Assembly (NCBI GenBank): GCA_037157565.1
Contig: JAZHRO010000073.1
Coordinates: forward strand, 95,210,001-95,274,000
Length of the DNA stretch: 64,000 nucleotides
Direction of reading: 5' to 3'
Source of the DNA: Thalassia testudinum
Taxonomy: Eukaryota; Streptophyta; Magnoliopsida; Alismatales; Hydrocharitaceae
The notes under the pieces: generated by a model
Told to the model about the DNA's origin: nothing
The model's input: the letters and a program-made list of their open reading frames with translations, nothing else
The model's database searches: none
In this document: piece by piece, positions 33,178-45,434 of the stretch
Layout: every line of letters starts with the position of its first letter
Position numbering within the stretch: position 1 is the first letter of the stretch
Made by a program: the position numbers and the translations under genes

Positions 33178-34826
33178 GAACTCCATTTGATTTCTATTCT
33201 CCAGCAACATCGTAGAGCCATTGGATGGACTCTCGATGATTTGACTGGTATAAGCCCTTCATACTGCACACATCGAATCTACATAGAAGAAGGCGCACGA
33301 CCTTCAAGAGAAATGCAAAGATGCCTATACCCTAACCTACAGGAGGTCATGAAAAAGGAGATCATAAAGTGGTTAGATGCAGGGATCATCTACCCGATCT
33401 CCGACAGTCGTTGGGTAAGTCCAATACAGGTGGTGCCTAAAAAGGCGGGACGACTGAAACCGGAGAAGTCATTCCTACCCGAATAGCTAACTCATGGAGA
33501 GTCTGCATTGATTACAGAAGACTCAATTCCTCCATGAAGAAGAATCATTTCCCACTACCGTTTATTGATCAGATCCTCGAAAAACTAGCGGGAAATAGGT
33601 TCTTCTGCTTTCTTGATGGGTACTCCAGTTAGAACCAGGTGGCAATCCATCCAGAGGACCAAGAAAAGACCACATTCACCTGCCCCTTTGGGACGTACGC
33701 ATTTCGAAGGATGCCATTCGGTCTCTGCAATGCACTTGCAACTTTTCAGCGGTGCATGCTTGCCATATTCTCAGATATGGTAGGTGATTATCTGGAAGTC
33801 TTCATGGATGACTTTTCAATTTTTGGAGAATCATTTGACTGTTGCCTCCAACACTTGGTCCAAATACTCAGGCGGTGCATTGAGGTTAATTTGGTTCTTT
33901 CCTGGGAAAAGAGCCATTTCATGGTGTCTGAGGGAATTGTCCTGGGACATTTAATCTTGGAAAAAGGCATCCAAGTGGATCGAGCTAAGGTTAACCTGAT
34001 TTCCAAGCTCCCTATGCCTAGCTCGACTAAGGACATCCAATCTTTTTTGGGTGACGTCGGTTTCTGCCATCGATTTAACCCTGATTTCTCCAAAATCGTG
34101 CGCCCCCTGACCAATCTTCTCTCCAAGGATGTGCCTTTCGAAATTTCCAAGGAATGCACTCAAGCATTTGAGGTCCTACGTGACTGAGTCACCCAAGCCC
34201 CAATCCTATATTCCCCTGATTGGTCTCAACCCTTTGAGATCATGTGCGATGCATCTGACTTCACTGTAGGAGCGGTTTTAGGGTAGAAAATTGACGGGAA
34301 ACCTGTGGTCATTTACTACACCAGCAAAACACTGGATGAGGCTCAGCGTAACTATACGGTTACTGAGAAAGAGCTGCTGGCCGTAGTATTTGCCCTAGAA
34401 AAATTCTGATCATACCTTCTGGGTTCCCGTGTTACCATATACTCAGATCACACAGCTGTGAGGCATCTCCTTGCAAAGAAGGACGCGAAACCTCGATTAA
34501 TCTGATGGATCTTGCTGTTGCAAGAATTTGACCTTGAGATTCGCGACAAGGCAGGAAAGCAAAATGTGGTAGTTGATCACTTGTCCCGCCTTCCTTCTGA
34601 AATAATTAACCCTTCCGGACCTATCACAGAACATTTTCCTGATGAGCACCTCCTGACTATCAGTACAAGTCTTCCATGGTTTGCTGATATAGTTAATTAC
34701 CAGGCATCACATCAGATTCCGTCCGATTGGCCGAAAGCCAAAAAGGACAAATTGCGTTCCGATGCCAAGTATTACCTATGGGAAGACCCGTATCTATTCC
34801 GCATTGGTGCTGATCAGATAATTTGA
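33178..34826 (+). pseudogene. pol of A1: reverse transcriptase and RNase H
   Basis: The order is RT palm and fingers followed by RNase H. The start of RT (RRAIGWTLDDL...) is in frame with gag. A net 13-base loss near 33443, compared with A2, shifts the frame. The catalytic FMDDF box is intact (33801-33815). RNase H has [18 protein letters not shown] and a YSDHTAVRHL box, so its acidic residues are visible. Stops lie at the TAG before NQVAIHP (about 33630), 34184, 34285, 34407, 34502 and 34823. Several read as changed Gln, Arg or Trp codons, as A2 shows. The enzyme would copy element RNA into DNA from the tRNA-Asp primer. It is clearly non-functional now. Confidence 0.85.
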
Positions 34827-35467
34827 CGGTGCGTCGCAGAAGTGGAAATCAAAGACATACTCTCATTTTGCCATGACCAGGCATGCGGTGGACATTTCTC
34901 AGGACATAAAACCGCATCAAAAGTCCTCCAGTGTGGCTTTTACTGGCCCACAATTTTCAACGATGCATACGATCACTATAAGGCATGTTCCCGTTGCCAG
35001 ACTCTGGGCAACATGAGCCATCGTGACTTGATGCCTCTAATGCCGATCTTGGTATGGGAAATTTTTGATGTCTGGGGGATTGATTTCATGGGACCCTTCC
35101 CGATCTCGGATGGCTTCGAATACATCTTACTCGTAGTTGACTATGTTTTCAAGTGGATAGAAGCCATTCCAACCCGAACCAACAATCATAAATTTGTTAT
35201 AAAATTCATTCATCAAAACATTTTCTCAAGGTTCGGGATCCCACGTGCTATAATTTCCGACGGAGGGACCCATTTCACAAACGCTCAGTTCAGGTCACAT
35301 ATGACCAAATACGGGGTGTCACACCGAATCTCTACTACTTACCACCCCCAAATGAATGGTCTAGCTGAGCTATCTAACCGAGAGATCAAGAAGATCCTTC
35401 AGGTTACTGTTCGACCTGATAGAAAAGATTGGTCTTCTCGGCTTCCGGAAGCATTGTGGGCCTATAG

Positions 35468-37199
35468 TGAAAGTTCTTCCCTACTTGGAGGGGTGACGTA
35501 ATAATGCAGAAATCAAATATATAAAGCAATCTCACAAAAATAAGCAATCACAAAATGTACACAGGAATTTTTAGGTGGAAACCCAAACCGGGTAAAAACC
35601 ACCACCTAACCCTCTCGAGTTAGGATTTTCCGATCAACCTAGTTGATCAAAATCCACTAAACGAATCACTTTAAACGAGGGTGATTCAACCTCAGTACAA
35701 CCACGCTACAAGTACGAGGGTAGCGTTCCTTAACCCCTTCTCTCCACGAGAAGGATTTTGTCCCACGAAGGAGACGGGAATTCGCAAAGCGAATACCCAA
35801 CCAAAATAACAAAGGTAAAATAAACAACAAACCTATAGAGCCAACAAAGTAATAAACCTAAGCTTCTATAGGATTTAGGAAACTCCCCTTTGCAAGGAGT
35901 GCGTCGACGATGACGCGGGTGCGTGAGCCATGCAACGGCGCAATGTCGCTCTCGTGAATAACGGCGGGAGAGCAGGTGCGCGAAGACTTGATGCTCTCAA
36001 GAGAATGAAACTAGAGCATGGAGAGCAAGGGCCTCAATTGGACACAAGAGAGTGGAAGTATGTTGCTTAAGTGTGTCTTGTGTTTTTCTAAGTGTATATC
36101 TTGTGTGTCTAGGTGTGTAAAGGCTCCCCTCTATTTATAGAGGCCTTAGGAAGGCTTTGGAAGGCTTAGGAAAGGTTCTATAGCCGTTGGGTGCAAAGCC
36201 CAAGAGAATCAGGCCGAAATCAGGACAATGATTACACTTGACAGGGTGATCTGACGTCTAACTCTGGCATCAGACGTCTGGAAGGCCACTTTAAGACGTC
36301 TGATTTCAAGGTCAGACGTCTGATTCTATGCGGGTTTCTCCCTGACTTGAATCAGATCTAAAGAGGGTTTTTGTGCAAGTCCATCAGACGACATATAGGA
36401 CGTCTGGTACTAAATCTGGACGTCTGGAAACCTACTTTTACTGTGGGAATTGATTTCCAAACGTTGCAACGGCTAGAAAATCTCTGAGAAGAGATTTTGG
36501 GTCAGCCGAGGCAAAACGGTCATTTATCAGACGTCTGTAAAGTCCTATGGACGTCTGATAAGGCTCTAACGGTCATAATCTTGAGTGTTTTCTAAGCCAG
36601 CCAACGGTCCACTAATTGGACGTCTGGCAAAGTCATCAGACGTCTCCTAAGACGTCTGGTCTAAGGTCTGGACGTCTGATTTCATCAGACAGAACTAACT
36701 ATGTCCAGCCTAACAGTTATCAGACGTCTGAAACAACAGTCAGACGTCTTAAAATGCTTTATCAGACGTCTGATTTGGGAATTAGACGTCTGGAAGTGCT
36801 GTTTGAACCCTATATTGGTTTTCTAAGTATTCTACAGAAAACCTAAGTATCCTAGGGTTGTGCCGGTGTTCCTAGGACTACTGTTAGGGTTCTTTGAGGC
36901 TCTTTAACATAATTTCTAAGGAAAATAAAGAGCAAGAAAAATAAAGATAAAAGTACATGAAAGGATTAAAAAGAATCTATCCTATTCTTCTTGTCTTCTA
37001 TCTTCAATCTGTCGCTCCACGCGAACCTCCTCTGTTTTCCGTCAAGCTCCTCCAATCCGTCCTGGATGCGAGCTCGAACTCCGTCTAAACACGTCCACAT
37101 TTGCAATTGACCTGAAATCTAGGACTCAAATTGCAAATGTTAAATAACACGTGTTTTGTTATCATCAAAACAAATGATCGTGGTGCTCTAGCACCAACA
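35468..37199 (-). mobile_element. Copia-type solo LTR (SIRE/Maximus-like) with 5-bp target duplications
   Basis: The insert runs TGAAAGTTC ... CACCAACA on the plus strand, with TATAG on both sides (35463-35467 and 37200-37204); A2 shows the empty site. On the minus strand it begins TGTTGGTGCTAGAGCACC and soon has TTTTGATGATAACAAAAC, as I recall for SIRE/Maximus-type LTR starts. No internal region or second LTR is present, so it is a solo LTR left by recombination. It contains 16 copies of GACGTCT (36253-36791). Confidence 0.85.
36253..36791. repeat. Cluster of 16 GACGTCT sites in the Copia LTR
   Basis: The heptamer recurs at irregular spacing, mostly as CAGACGTCTG, GGACGTCTGG or AAGACGTCTG, so many copies are 8-10 bp palindromes. 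By chance about 0.03 copies of one heptamer are expected in this length. GACGTC is the plant C-box type bZIP core. Confidence 0.75.
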
Positions 37200-37703
37200 T
37201 ATAGGACCGCCCACAAGACCCAATTAGGAATGTCTCCCTTCAGACTAGTGTACGGGAAGGCATGTCACCTCCCCGTCGAGTTGGAGCATAAAGCCTATTG
37301 GGTAGTACGAACTTGTAACCAAGATATTTCTAAGGCTGGAACCCACAGAAGACTTCAAATGAGCGAGATCGATGAATTACGCCACGATGCATATGAGAAC
37401 TCGCGAATTTACAAAGAACGGGTTCAAGCTTTTCACGACAAACACATTTCTAGAAAGGTCTTTCATCCTGGTCAAAAGGTTTTACTCTTTGATGCCCGAC
37501 TCAAATTATTCCCAGGAAAGCTAAGATCTAAGTGGGTCAGACCCTACCTAGTCCGACAAATCTTCGGAAATGGAGCCATTGAAATCAGCCCACTCAGCCA
37601 CGATTCTGAACCCTTTGTCGTGAACGGTCAGAGACTCAAGCCGTTCATTGACATGACCGATATAGATTTGGCTGAGTCATCCTTTACCCTCCATTACTCT
37701 TGA

Positions 37704-37760
37704 GCTGATTGCACCCAGCCGATGGCGTAAAACTCAGCGCTTAACGGGAGCCAACCCGTC
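37704..37760 (+). promoter_or_regulatory. Conserved post-pol motif with hairpin (A1)
   Basis: It follows the pol stop directly. It includes GATGGCG and TAAAACTCAGCGCTT, then ACGGG ... CCCGT (37744-37759). The A2 copy has the better hairpin. Similar post-pol phrases (TTAAAC...AGCGCTT, a G-rich run, GGCAACCC) occur, as I recall, in other plant Athila elements. Confidence 0.55.
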
Positions 37761-37991
37761 ATTCTTTGAAAAACCTGAAACCTTTTCTGACATCTCTATG
37801 CGAAATTCATATTGCACTTTAGGGTTCATCCATTAGAACAACCAACTTCACCTCAGGTATCCCTACCCGAGATTAGAAATCGTTCACAACAAGTCACTTC
37901 GACCCATTCACTCACCACACACCTGTCCTAATGCATGAACTGAGCTGAAATCGAACCCACCTAATTTACAACGGGGACATTGCAAATCTTA

Positions 37992-38003
37992 GGCATGGGG
38001 GGG
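37992..38003 (+). promoter_or_regulatory. Internal polypurine-tract-like sequence (A1)
   Basis: GGCATGGGGGGG lies 1.28 kb upstream of the LTR-adjacent tract; A2 has the same at 48998-49008. Confidence 0.45.
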
Positions 38004-39272
38004 TATGAAAGTGCAAAATGTCAGGAAAATTCATATCAAGAAAGGGTTTCAATAAAAAAAAAAGACTTGATGGAGGGGAGGAACAATTCAGGGTCATACA
38101 AATGAGAAGAGGAAAAGAGTAAAATGACAAAAAGGAGCACAAAATGAAAATGAAAAGAAATAGTCATTAGTAAAAGATTAAGGGGTTAACTGAAGTTCTA
38201 GACCAAATCAAGAAAAAGAAAAAAAGTGCTAAGGAGACATAACAAGAGATTAGCAGGAACGCTGGTCTTAGGCCTCTTGGGCTAGATTTGTTAGCTTAAA
38301 AATTCATGTATCCGTTAAAATCTGGATAATCCTCAAGAGGTTGAGGAAAATGCGAAGCTTAAGTATTAGGTCTAAGGCTTAGGAAGTATTCGGCCTCGTT
38401 AACTGACTTCCGATTTGCGGGATTCGGTAACCTAAGCACCCCAAATTCACACACAGTCTGGTTCAGTGCGCATAAATATTTAAATCACGCAAAAGCATTT
38501 AATGTTCTGAAAAAGTCACCTAGATTAGGAGCGGCCAATCAACACAAGTTGATTTGGACGAGTTCCCGACGCGGAGAGGCGGGAAATTCCCCTCGAAGAT
38601 GCGTAACAACATATCCTCTCCTCGGTGCTTGTCTCTTAGGATATTTAAATATCCTACTGGGGACATGTAAGCACTCTGCTGGTTCAGATACCATGGGCAG
38701 CATTATCACGAAATGTAGATCGCCAGGGTCTGAATTCGGCCACGGAATGCCATGGGTGGGATTATCTCGAAATCTCGAAAGCCAGGGTTCTGGCAGTTGC
38801 CATGGGCGGGATTATCTTGAAATCTCAAAAGCCAGGGACCCTTGAGGATTGATGATGGGGACGAGGAATCTGATACAGACCATGTTGAGAAGCTAATCCG
38901 AAGCTAGAAATAAAAAGAAAAGAGAGAGAAAAGCTCTACAAACAAATAAATCTTCTATCTCTCTCTTACAAAAAATGCACTGCAAACTGAACTTAGGCTA
39001 AAAATGTCTCAAGCACGGGTGCTTTAACCGCGGAGTCCAACAAACCCTAGGTTAGTTTTTATGGGCCGTAGAAACCTTTGTGGACGACTGAGGCTAAAGC
39101 GGGTCAGGTCCGGATTTTGGTTGGTACTTGAGTACCTCAAGGCCTATTGTCGGCATTCCTACCTAATCACAAAAGAAAAGGAGAAGCACTTATCATGATT
39201 GTTGACAGACACTCTGGGTCTAGAATAGAAGTTAAAACCTTAAAATTTTGCTAAGGGACTAGCAAAAGCTAC
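38004..39272 (+). other. Noncoding region of A1 at the env-like position
   Basis: No env-like ORF is recognisable; frames are short. There are A-rich runs and a weak stem-loop ATCCG / CTGGAT (38310-38327) matching the N1/E stem-loop in position. Three imperfect repeats of CCATGGGNGGNATTATC with GAAA(G/T)C occur at about 38690-38835. A2 has the same region at 49009-50278. Confidence 0.5.
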
Positions 39273-39283
39273 GCATGGGGGTA
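39273..39283 (+). promoter_or_regulatory. Polypurine tract of A1
   Basis: GCATGGGGGTA abuts LTR2. Confidence 0.85.
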
Positions 39284-42055
39284 TGATGAGAGCCTCATCA
39301 TGAGCCATAACTAGCTCATTTTGACCCAATAAAGAAGATAAAAGCTCCTACATAACCTAGAAGAAGGCCTAAATGAAGGAATAAGTGCTCTGAGAAGAAA
39401 ACATGAATTAAAGGTTAAAACTGTAATTTTACCATTGCAGTGCATACACGAGATTTCTCAGAGGCAAAACATAGGTCAAATGCTCTAAATAAGATAAAAA
39501 GTGGGTTGAGTCAATCAAAAATGGGTTCATGTGCAATTTAGGAATTAAATGACATTTGGTAACCCTAAAACAGACCTGCTTAAATCAACAAGGTTTCGGT
39601 CAGGATAAAAATAAAGTAAACCCTCTAAAAATCATTGAAAAATATCCTCTAGGGCTTAGAACACTTAATTTGGCCTTTGGAACCTAGTTTGACCTAGAAT
39701 AGGGTCCTAGCTCATTAATTGACCTAATTTTGGATTTTACGCAAAATATCCAGTCAAACAAGGTCAAACCTAAAATCCAACTTCACCATTGGATTCCTTA
39801 GGTCCAAATTAGGTTTGTACCAAAATTTGGACCTATGGGGAGGTCATCTTGACCTACTTTGCAATTTAGTACACCCAAATCACAACTTGGTCCCTTTCTT
39901 TTGAAAATCATTGCAGAGAGCCCCCTAATTTCCTCCCCACCTTTGCAATCAAGTCCTGCCACCATTGTTGGGGCAGAATCGACCTTCGGCGAGGTTTAGA
40001 GAGGGAATACTCTCTGATTCCTCAGAGATCCCCACCCAGAAATGGAAGGGAGATTCTCTAAGGAATTCCCTTCCATTTAAGGCCAATCACGATCTCTGGT
40101 GTGAACCCAATCTCTCATGCGAACGCACGAGGGATTTGGGTATCCACCCTCTTTTCTTCTCCGGCGAGCCGTCGAAGATAATTGTACAGCCCTCCGCACA
40201 CTAGAAAGTTCGGCCAGCACCTATAAAAGGATCCCCAAACCCGGCCGCTGATCTTCAGACTTGTCTTGGCGAAGATTCCCCCAAATTTTCCTCTCTTCCA
40301 TCTCCAGCCACGGAACCCGCAAGCTCCGGAGACCACCTCCGCTCCTTCTCGTCGCTCTACTGCCATACCAGCAGCAGAGTCTACTTCGCCTCTCCCTCCT
40401 GCGTCGCGTCGTACCAAGCACGCATTCCCCCGACCTCTTCCTCGTCGCCGCTCCCTCCCTCAGGGTTCGTCTTCTCCGACGATGGCAGCTACACGCCATC
40501 CACTCCGCTGCCTCCCTCCCTTCCAGAACACTCCAGATACATTCTCCATCTTCCCCTCTCTTTTTTCCCCTTTACATTTCATTTAATATCCCTCTCGACA
40601 CTGCCTGACCGCCCTCATCTTCCACGTCACCGACCGATCTCCGGCGAGTCACCCCCATCATTCCGCCCCTCCACATGCTTTGCCAACTGTCTCATATGCT
40701 CCGCCTCACCACAAGGAACAACCTCCGCGCATCCACCAGCCCTCTACGCCTCCACCACAGCCCCCCCGAACACCCCCACACTTCCGGTCACAGGACGACC
40801 TAGGCACGCACACCTAGGACGTCCCACGACCTGCTTCACCGTGCACCACCTTCGCCGTGCCACGACGAAGGTCCCCAGCTGGTCTGATTAAGCCGAGAGG
40901 CTTGTTTTGTGTTTGACAGTATTCCAGCCCCTATTGCCATTGACGGTTGAAGCAGCTTCGGAGCAGCTCCAGGCTTCAGGACCTCCAGCCTGCAGGTGCA
41001 GCGGACTCGGGCGAGCAGTCCGAAGACATCGGGTCCAGCAAGGAGCGCAGCGACGTCCGCAGCCTTGGCAATCGAAGAAGAATCTTCTGCAGGTGCGCGC
41101 GAGAGCGGGGCTGGACTAATAGTCCCACATCGGCGAAATGCGAAACGCAGGTATGATTTAAATTGCTTTTGTGTTACTGTCTATTCGCCTCCGAACGCAC
41201 AGGGGTGAGGTCCCTCACCTTACCCACGCTCGCCTCGTCCGCGGTTTCACCTCGCGAATCTGGTGGGCTCCGACCCGACCCATTCTGAGCACACCTGGTG
41301 CGTCACCCACACACCGGTGCGCCTGGTCCCGGGTGAGAAATCCGACCCGATTACCCCTGGCTCTGGGAGAGCGTCCATGAGTGAATTTTAGAGAGAGTGA
41401 GAGACGTGCGGGTAGAGGGATAGGGTAGGTTTTGCTTCCTCGCTGTGCAGGCAGGCCGGGCGTTGAAGAGAAGTGACTTAGCCGCAGGAAGGAGAAGAGA
41501 AGAAGCAGAAGAAGAGGCTGAGCGAAGAAGAGAAGAGAAGGAAGAAAGAAGGACTGCAGACAAAAAGAAGAAGAAGACAGAAGAGAAAAGAAGCAAAGGT
41601 AGGAAGAGGACCAAGGAAGAAGAAGCCTTCGCAGGAAAGAGAAAAGAAGAGAAACAAGTTCAAGGAAGAAGAAGACCTGTAGATCAGAAGAAAAGAAGAA
41701 GAGCCTACGAAGAAGAAGAAGAAGGCAGAAGAGAGAAGAGAAAGCAAAAATCAGAGAAGGCCAAGACAGAATCAAAACAGGAAGAAGAATAGTTGCATTT
41801 AAGACGTCTGATATAGAAATCAGACATCCAAATCCTGTTATCTTTTAGCAATTCTTTTTATAACTCTCTCTTTGAATCAATTGTTTTTCATTTAAAAGTT
41901 GTATTCTTTAGTTTTTAAAAGTACTCAGATTATTCCCTGTGTTCGACCTCGGATACTTCGATTTTCGAGTAATAAAATTCTCTATTTGTTTGAACGCTTT
42001 TTCGGCTATATTACAAGGTGTTATTCTTTAAAACCCGATCAAGAGCGTCCCAACA
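39284..42055 (+). mobile_element. LTR2, shared middle LTR of the A tandem (2772 bp)
   Basis: It is preceded by a polypurine tract (end of A1) and followed by a primer site (start of A2), so it serves as 3' LTR of one unit and 5' LTR of the next. A TATA box is at 40222-40230, a polypurine tract at 41465-41790 and a GACGTCTGAT hairpin at 41803-41828. Confidence 0.88.
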
Positions 42056-42058
42056 TTT

Positions 42059-42076
42059 TGGCGCTGTTGCCAGGGG
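42059..42076 (+). promoter_or_regulatory. Primer binding site of A2, tRNA-Asp, slightly mutated
   Basis: TGGCGCTGTTGCCAGGGG has three mismatches to the site in A1. Confidence 0.8.
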
Positions 42077-43166
42077 GCAACGGGCACTTTTAATGCTTTT
42101 GATTACAACTTTTCTATCCAATATTTGACCTAACTCCTCTCTTTTGTTATGCTCAAATAGGGAAAGCAAAAGGGAAAGAAGAGCAGCTGCACAATAGACA
42201 CTCCAAGGAACAGGTAATTTCCATAAGCCCTCCCTCTTAACTCGCTCCAAATCTGAAAAGAAAAAGAGAACAATCAACTTAGGGCTACCTGTTTCATATT
42301 TAGTAACTCATCAAGTTGCCTGATTTTCATTTCAACACATTTTTATCTGCTCATCCAACTAAGGTAACTAGGGCTAAAACTTTCTTGATTGAGCCCTAGG
42401 TACTAAACTCTGAGGCAACTAAATTGGACCCACTAGAGCCAATTTAAGGATTACAAAGCTAGGGTTTTTAGAGACACACCTTATCTTAAACAAAGAAACA
42501 AAATTTCCCAAAAGAGGTGTGCCTAAACCTTGTTTGAAAAGATCTACACAAGAAGAACCCTAAGCAAATCAAGCTTTTAATCCATTTGAACCTTAAAAGA
42601 AAAGGACCTAAAAGCTCTTAAAGGAACAAAAGGTGAAGTTGATCCCTTGGGTCAACCAAACTTAAAATTAGGTCACTTTTTCACTCAAAATACTTAAAAG
42701 TTCGAGTGGAACATTAAGCACCTTGATCTTAAAGTAAAAAAGGTAGACTTAAGAGGTCAAGGTCCCCATTCTGGTCTACCTGGAACCGCAGTGACAAGAG
42801 AGGTCGGGTGTGGGAAACCCTGTAACCCGTGGGGATGCTCTACCGTGTAGGGGTCTTTGCGGGACTCTCCCTCTCTGGCTGCCTAGGTAATTCTCAGGTG
42901 GACAATCTTCTGATCCAGGGGTCCATCTGCCCCGAACCTCTATAGTCACCCAACAATTTTTGGGTGTCTTGATTGGGTCCAGCACCTTATAATCTCATCA
43001 CATCCTTCGGTGCATGTTCGGTAGGAGGTCCTTAAGACCACCCTTAAGACCTCCTTTAGAAATTCACTCCCGTCGAGGCCAAGCCTCGACGCCCTTGTTT
43101 GTGCAGCAACCCCACCACATAAATCTTTCATCTGATTCAAACCCTGGTTCTCCTTCTTCCCCCATC

Positions 43167-45434
43167 ATGGCACAACCCATTGAAGAGGAGAATAACCTTG
43201 AACACCAACTTCAACGCCTTAATAATCTCTTTCAGAGCTTTGTAAACCCACCGTAGCGACATATGATGCGAGATCACTATAATCCCACTACGGTGGCAAT
43301 CGAACCTCGAGTACGAATCCCGATTGGAGGACCTGATTCTGAACTGAAGCCCAATATGATTCTTGCCATACCAAAGTTCCATGGGCTTAACTCTGAGGAT
43401 CCATTCCAACACATTAAATAACTCAAGCATCTGGCCCAGACCTTCGGGTCAGATGTACAAAACTGGGATATCCTACTCATGAAAATGTTTTCATTCTCCC
43501 TCTTGGACAAGGCCACACATTGGTATCAAACTCAGACCCGTCCGATCAACACATGGGAAGAACTTCATTCCGAATTTTTGAAAAAATTCTTCCCTGTTGG
43601 CCGGACGAATGCCTTGCACCACCAGATCACTCATTTCACTCAACAATCGGGAGAACCTCTTCATGAAGCATGGGATCGATTCTTAGATCTCAGGCGAAAG
43701 TGCCCCCATCATGGAGTTCCTTAGTGGGAACAAGTCCAGTCTTTTTACCTGGGACTCCATGAAGATATTCATTTATTCGTCAATGCAACATGCGGAGGAA
43801 ACATCATGGGTCAACATGAGGACACGGTGTGGGAGATTCTCGAAAACATGTGCGAGCACTCCATAAATAATGACTCCATGGGCTTATTCGACAGGACGAA
43901 TGCCCGCGCATCGACGAATCTAAGAGGGACACATGAGATGCAGGACCTGTCCACTTCCGTCGACTTGGAACTGATGGCTAGTCTGTTGGACAAGGTTTCT
44001 ATCACAGAAAAGAAGGTGGATGACCTAACTCGACATTTGCAGCAAGCCACCTCTACGCAAAACTCTTTTGCACGACCACCTCTGGCAAGGGAAACTATGC
44101 AAAACATATATCACCAACCTGCCAAGGGGATGGACCCATAACCACCCCCGTCTGCCTCTCGGACCGGAGTGACCTCCGATCCATTCTACTCGAGTTGGGG
44201 GAACTCTGAACCCTCGTATTCTGACTTTCCTGAGGTTCCTCAGAACTGCGAGGACCTCAACTCCATCCAGAATGACCCATTCTGCAATACCTACAACCCT
44301 GGATGGTGAAATCATCCTAACTTTCAGTGGATGGGAAATTCTCGAAGACCACCATATCTACCCCGTCCACAAGCCCCTCGTCCATATCAGCCGCCTCAGC
44401 CTTGGCCCAATCCCCCCTACCAATCCAGGCAAAACCAGGATCAACTGACTCTTATCCTTCAAGCACTGGCTGACATTTAAAAGACGAATGTGGCAATGCA
44501 AAAATAGCACAAGGACGAGATCACGGAGGTTCGCAACCAACTGGCCCAGATGGCAAATTCCCGCCAACCTGGCACCCTTCCTTTGCAACCTCCGCCCAAC
44601 CCAAATAATGTGCCGACCCAGAGGCGCATTATGAATCCAAATTCAGGCCACACACATTTGATTTATCATGCCCCTGCTGCTCCATCACTAGACGAGATGG
44701 AAGCTTCGACATCTTATGCGGGATTTCAGTAGCAGCCACCCCTCTTACCAAACCCAACCAAAAATCAGGCCGGATTAAACTCTATAACAACACGTAGTGG
44801 TAAAACAACCCAAGACCCACATTATCCGAACCACTCCAAGCCTGATAATAGCCAAGACCCTAGGATAGTCATCCAAGATACTACTGTCCCAGATCAAGAA
44901 CCTGGACCTATCCTGGAGGAACCAGCTAGGATCCCATTTCCTGAGGCCTTGACCAAAGGAAAAAGGATAACCAAACACGTGGCCCCTTAGGAGGATCTGG
45001 TCAAGCTCTTTGAACAGGTCCACATAAACATCCCATTGATGGATGCAATTCGCCACATACCGACTTACGCAAGATTCTTGAAAGACATATGTACACCTAA
45101 ACATAAGCCGCGAACCAAGGATGGGAATCCAATCGTATTATCAGAGCAAGCCAGCTCTGTCATTTTGAGCAAACTCCCACCCAAGGCTAAAGACCCAGGA
45201 ACTCCCTTGATTTCTTGTAAAATTGGTGAAACCCAATTTGATAGAGCCTTACTAGACCTATGCGCCTCCATAAATTTAATACCTACATCCCTCCATGACC
45301 ACCTTGAAGAATCTGAACTTAAACCCACTGAGGTGACATTGCAGTTAGCCGATCAATCCATCAAGTCACCAAAAGGAATACTCGAGGATGTCATTGTTAG
45401 GGTACGAGATTTTTATTTCCCAGTGACTTCATAG
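43167..45434 (+). pseudogene. gag and protease region of A2
   Basis: One frame runs from ATG 43167, with TAG or TAA/TGA stops at 43254, near 43420, and at about 43722, 44139, 44307, 44478, 44503, 44730 and 44988. The Gag core (LDKATHWYQ ... FLKKFFPV) lies at about 43500-43610. A Pro-rich stretch follows, with no CCHC knuckle. The protease motif reads LLDLCAS (Asp codon 45255-45257), where A1 has LLDLGAS. This Gly-to-Cys change at the active site is a further defect. The frame ends at 45434 because one G is missing relative to A1 (TTCCCAGTGACTTC against TTCCCAGTGGACTTC). Many stops look like CAG/CAA-to-TAG/TAA or TGG-to-TGA changes. Confidence 0.82.

Larger units (their letters stand above)
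34827..37703 (+). pseudogene. pol of A1: integrase, split by a Copia solo LTR
   Basis: An HHCC zinc region lies at about 34865-35010 (CHDQACGGHFSGH ... CSRC). The catalytic triad is Asp 35082-35084 (GIDFMGPFP), Asp 35259-35261 (SDGGTHF) and Glu 35367-35369 (LAELSNRE). Thirty-five residues separate the last two, so the D,D-35-E spacing is kept. After LWAY the sequence is interrupted by the 1732-bp LTR and one TATAG duplicate (1737 bases in all, a multiple of three) and resumes in the same frame at 37205 with the C-terminal part. That part contains the GPY/F region as KWVRPYLV. There is no chromodomain, as expected for the Athila branch. Pol ends at the TGA 37701-37703. Confidence 0.85.
29327..39283 (+). 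mobile_element. Internal region A1 of the tandem (Athila-type gag-pol)
   Basis: The order is leader (to 30437), gag-protease (30438-33177), RT-RNase H, integrase (to 37703, split by a Copia solo LTR at 35468-37199), a post-pol motif, a polypurine-like tract, about 1.3 kb noncoding and the polypurine tract at 39273. The gag-pol reading is ancestrally one frame. It now has about 11 stops, frameshifts in gag and one net 13-base deletion in RT, so it is dead. Confidence 0.85.

Noticed and set aside
36253..36791. CRISPR-like array from the repeated GACGTCT
   Set aside because: Repeats are only 7-10 bases, spacing is irregular, and the DNA is a plant LTR.
38004..39272. env-like gene downstream of pol in A1 (and A2)
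   Set aside because: There is no long frame, signal peptide or membrane segment; the stretch is A-rich and noncoding in both copies.
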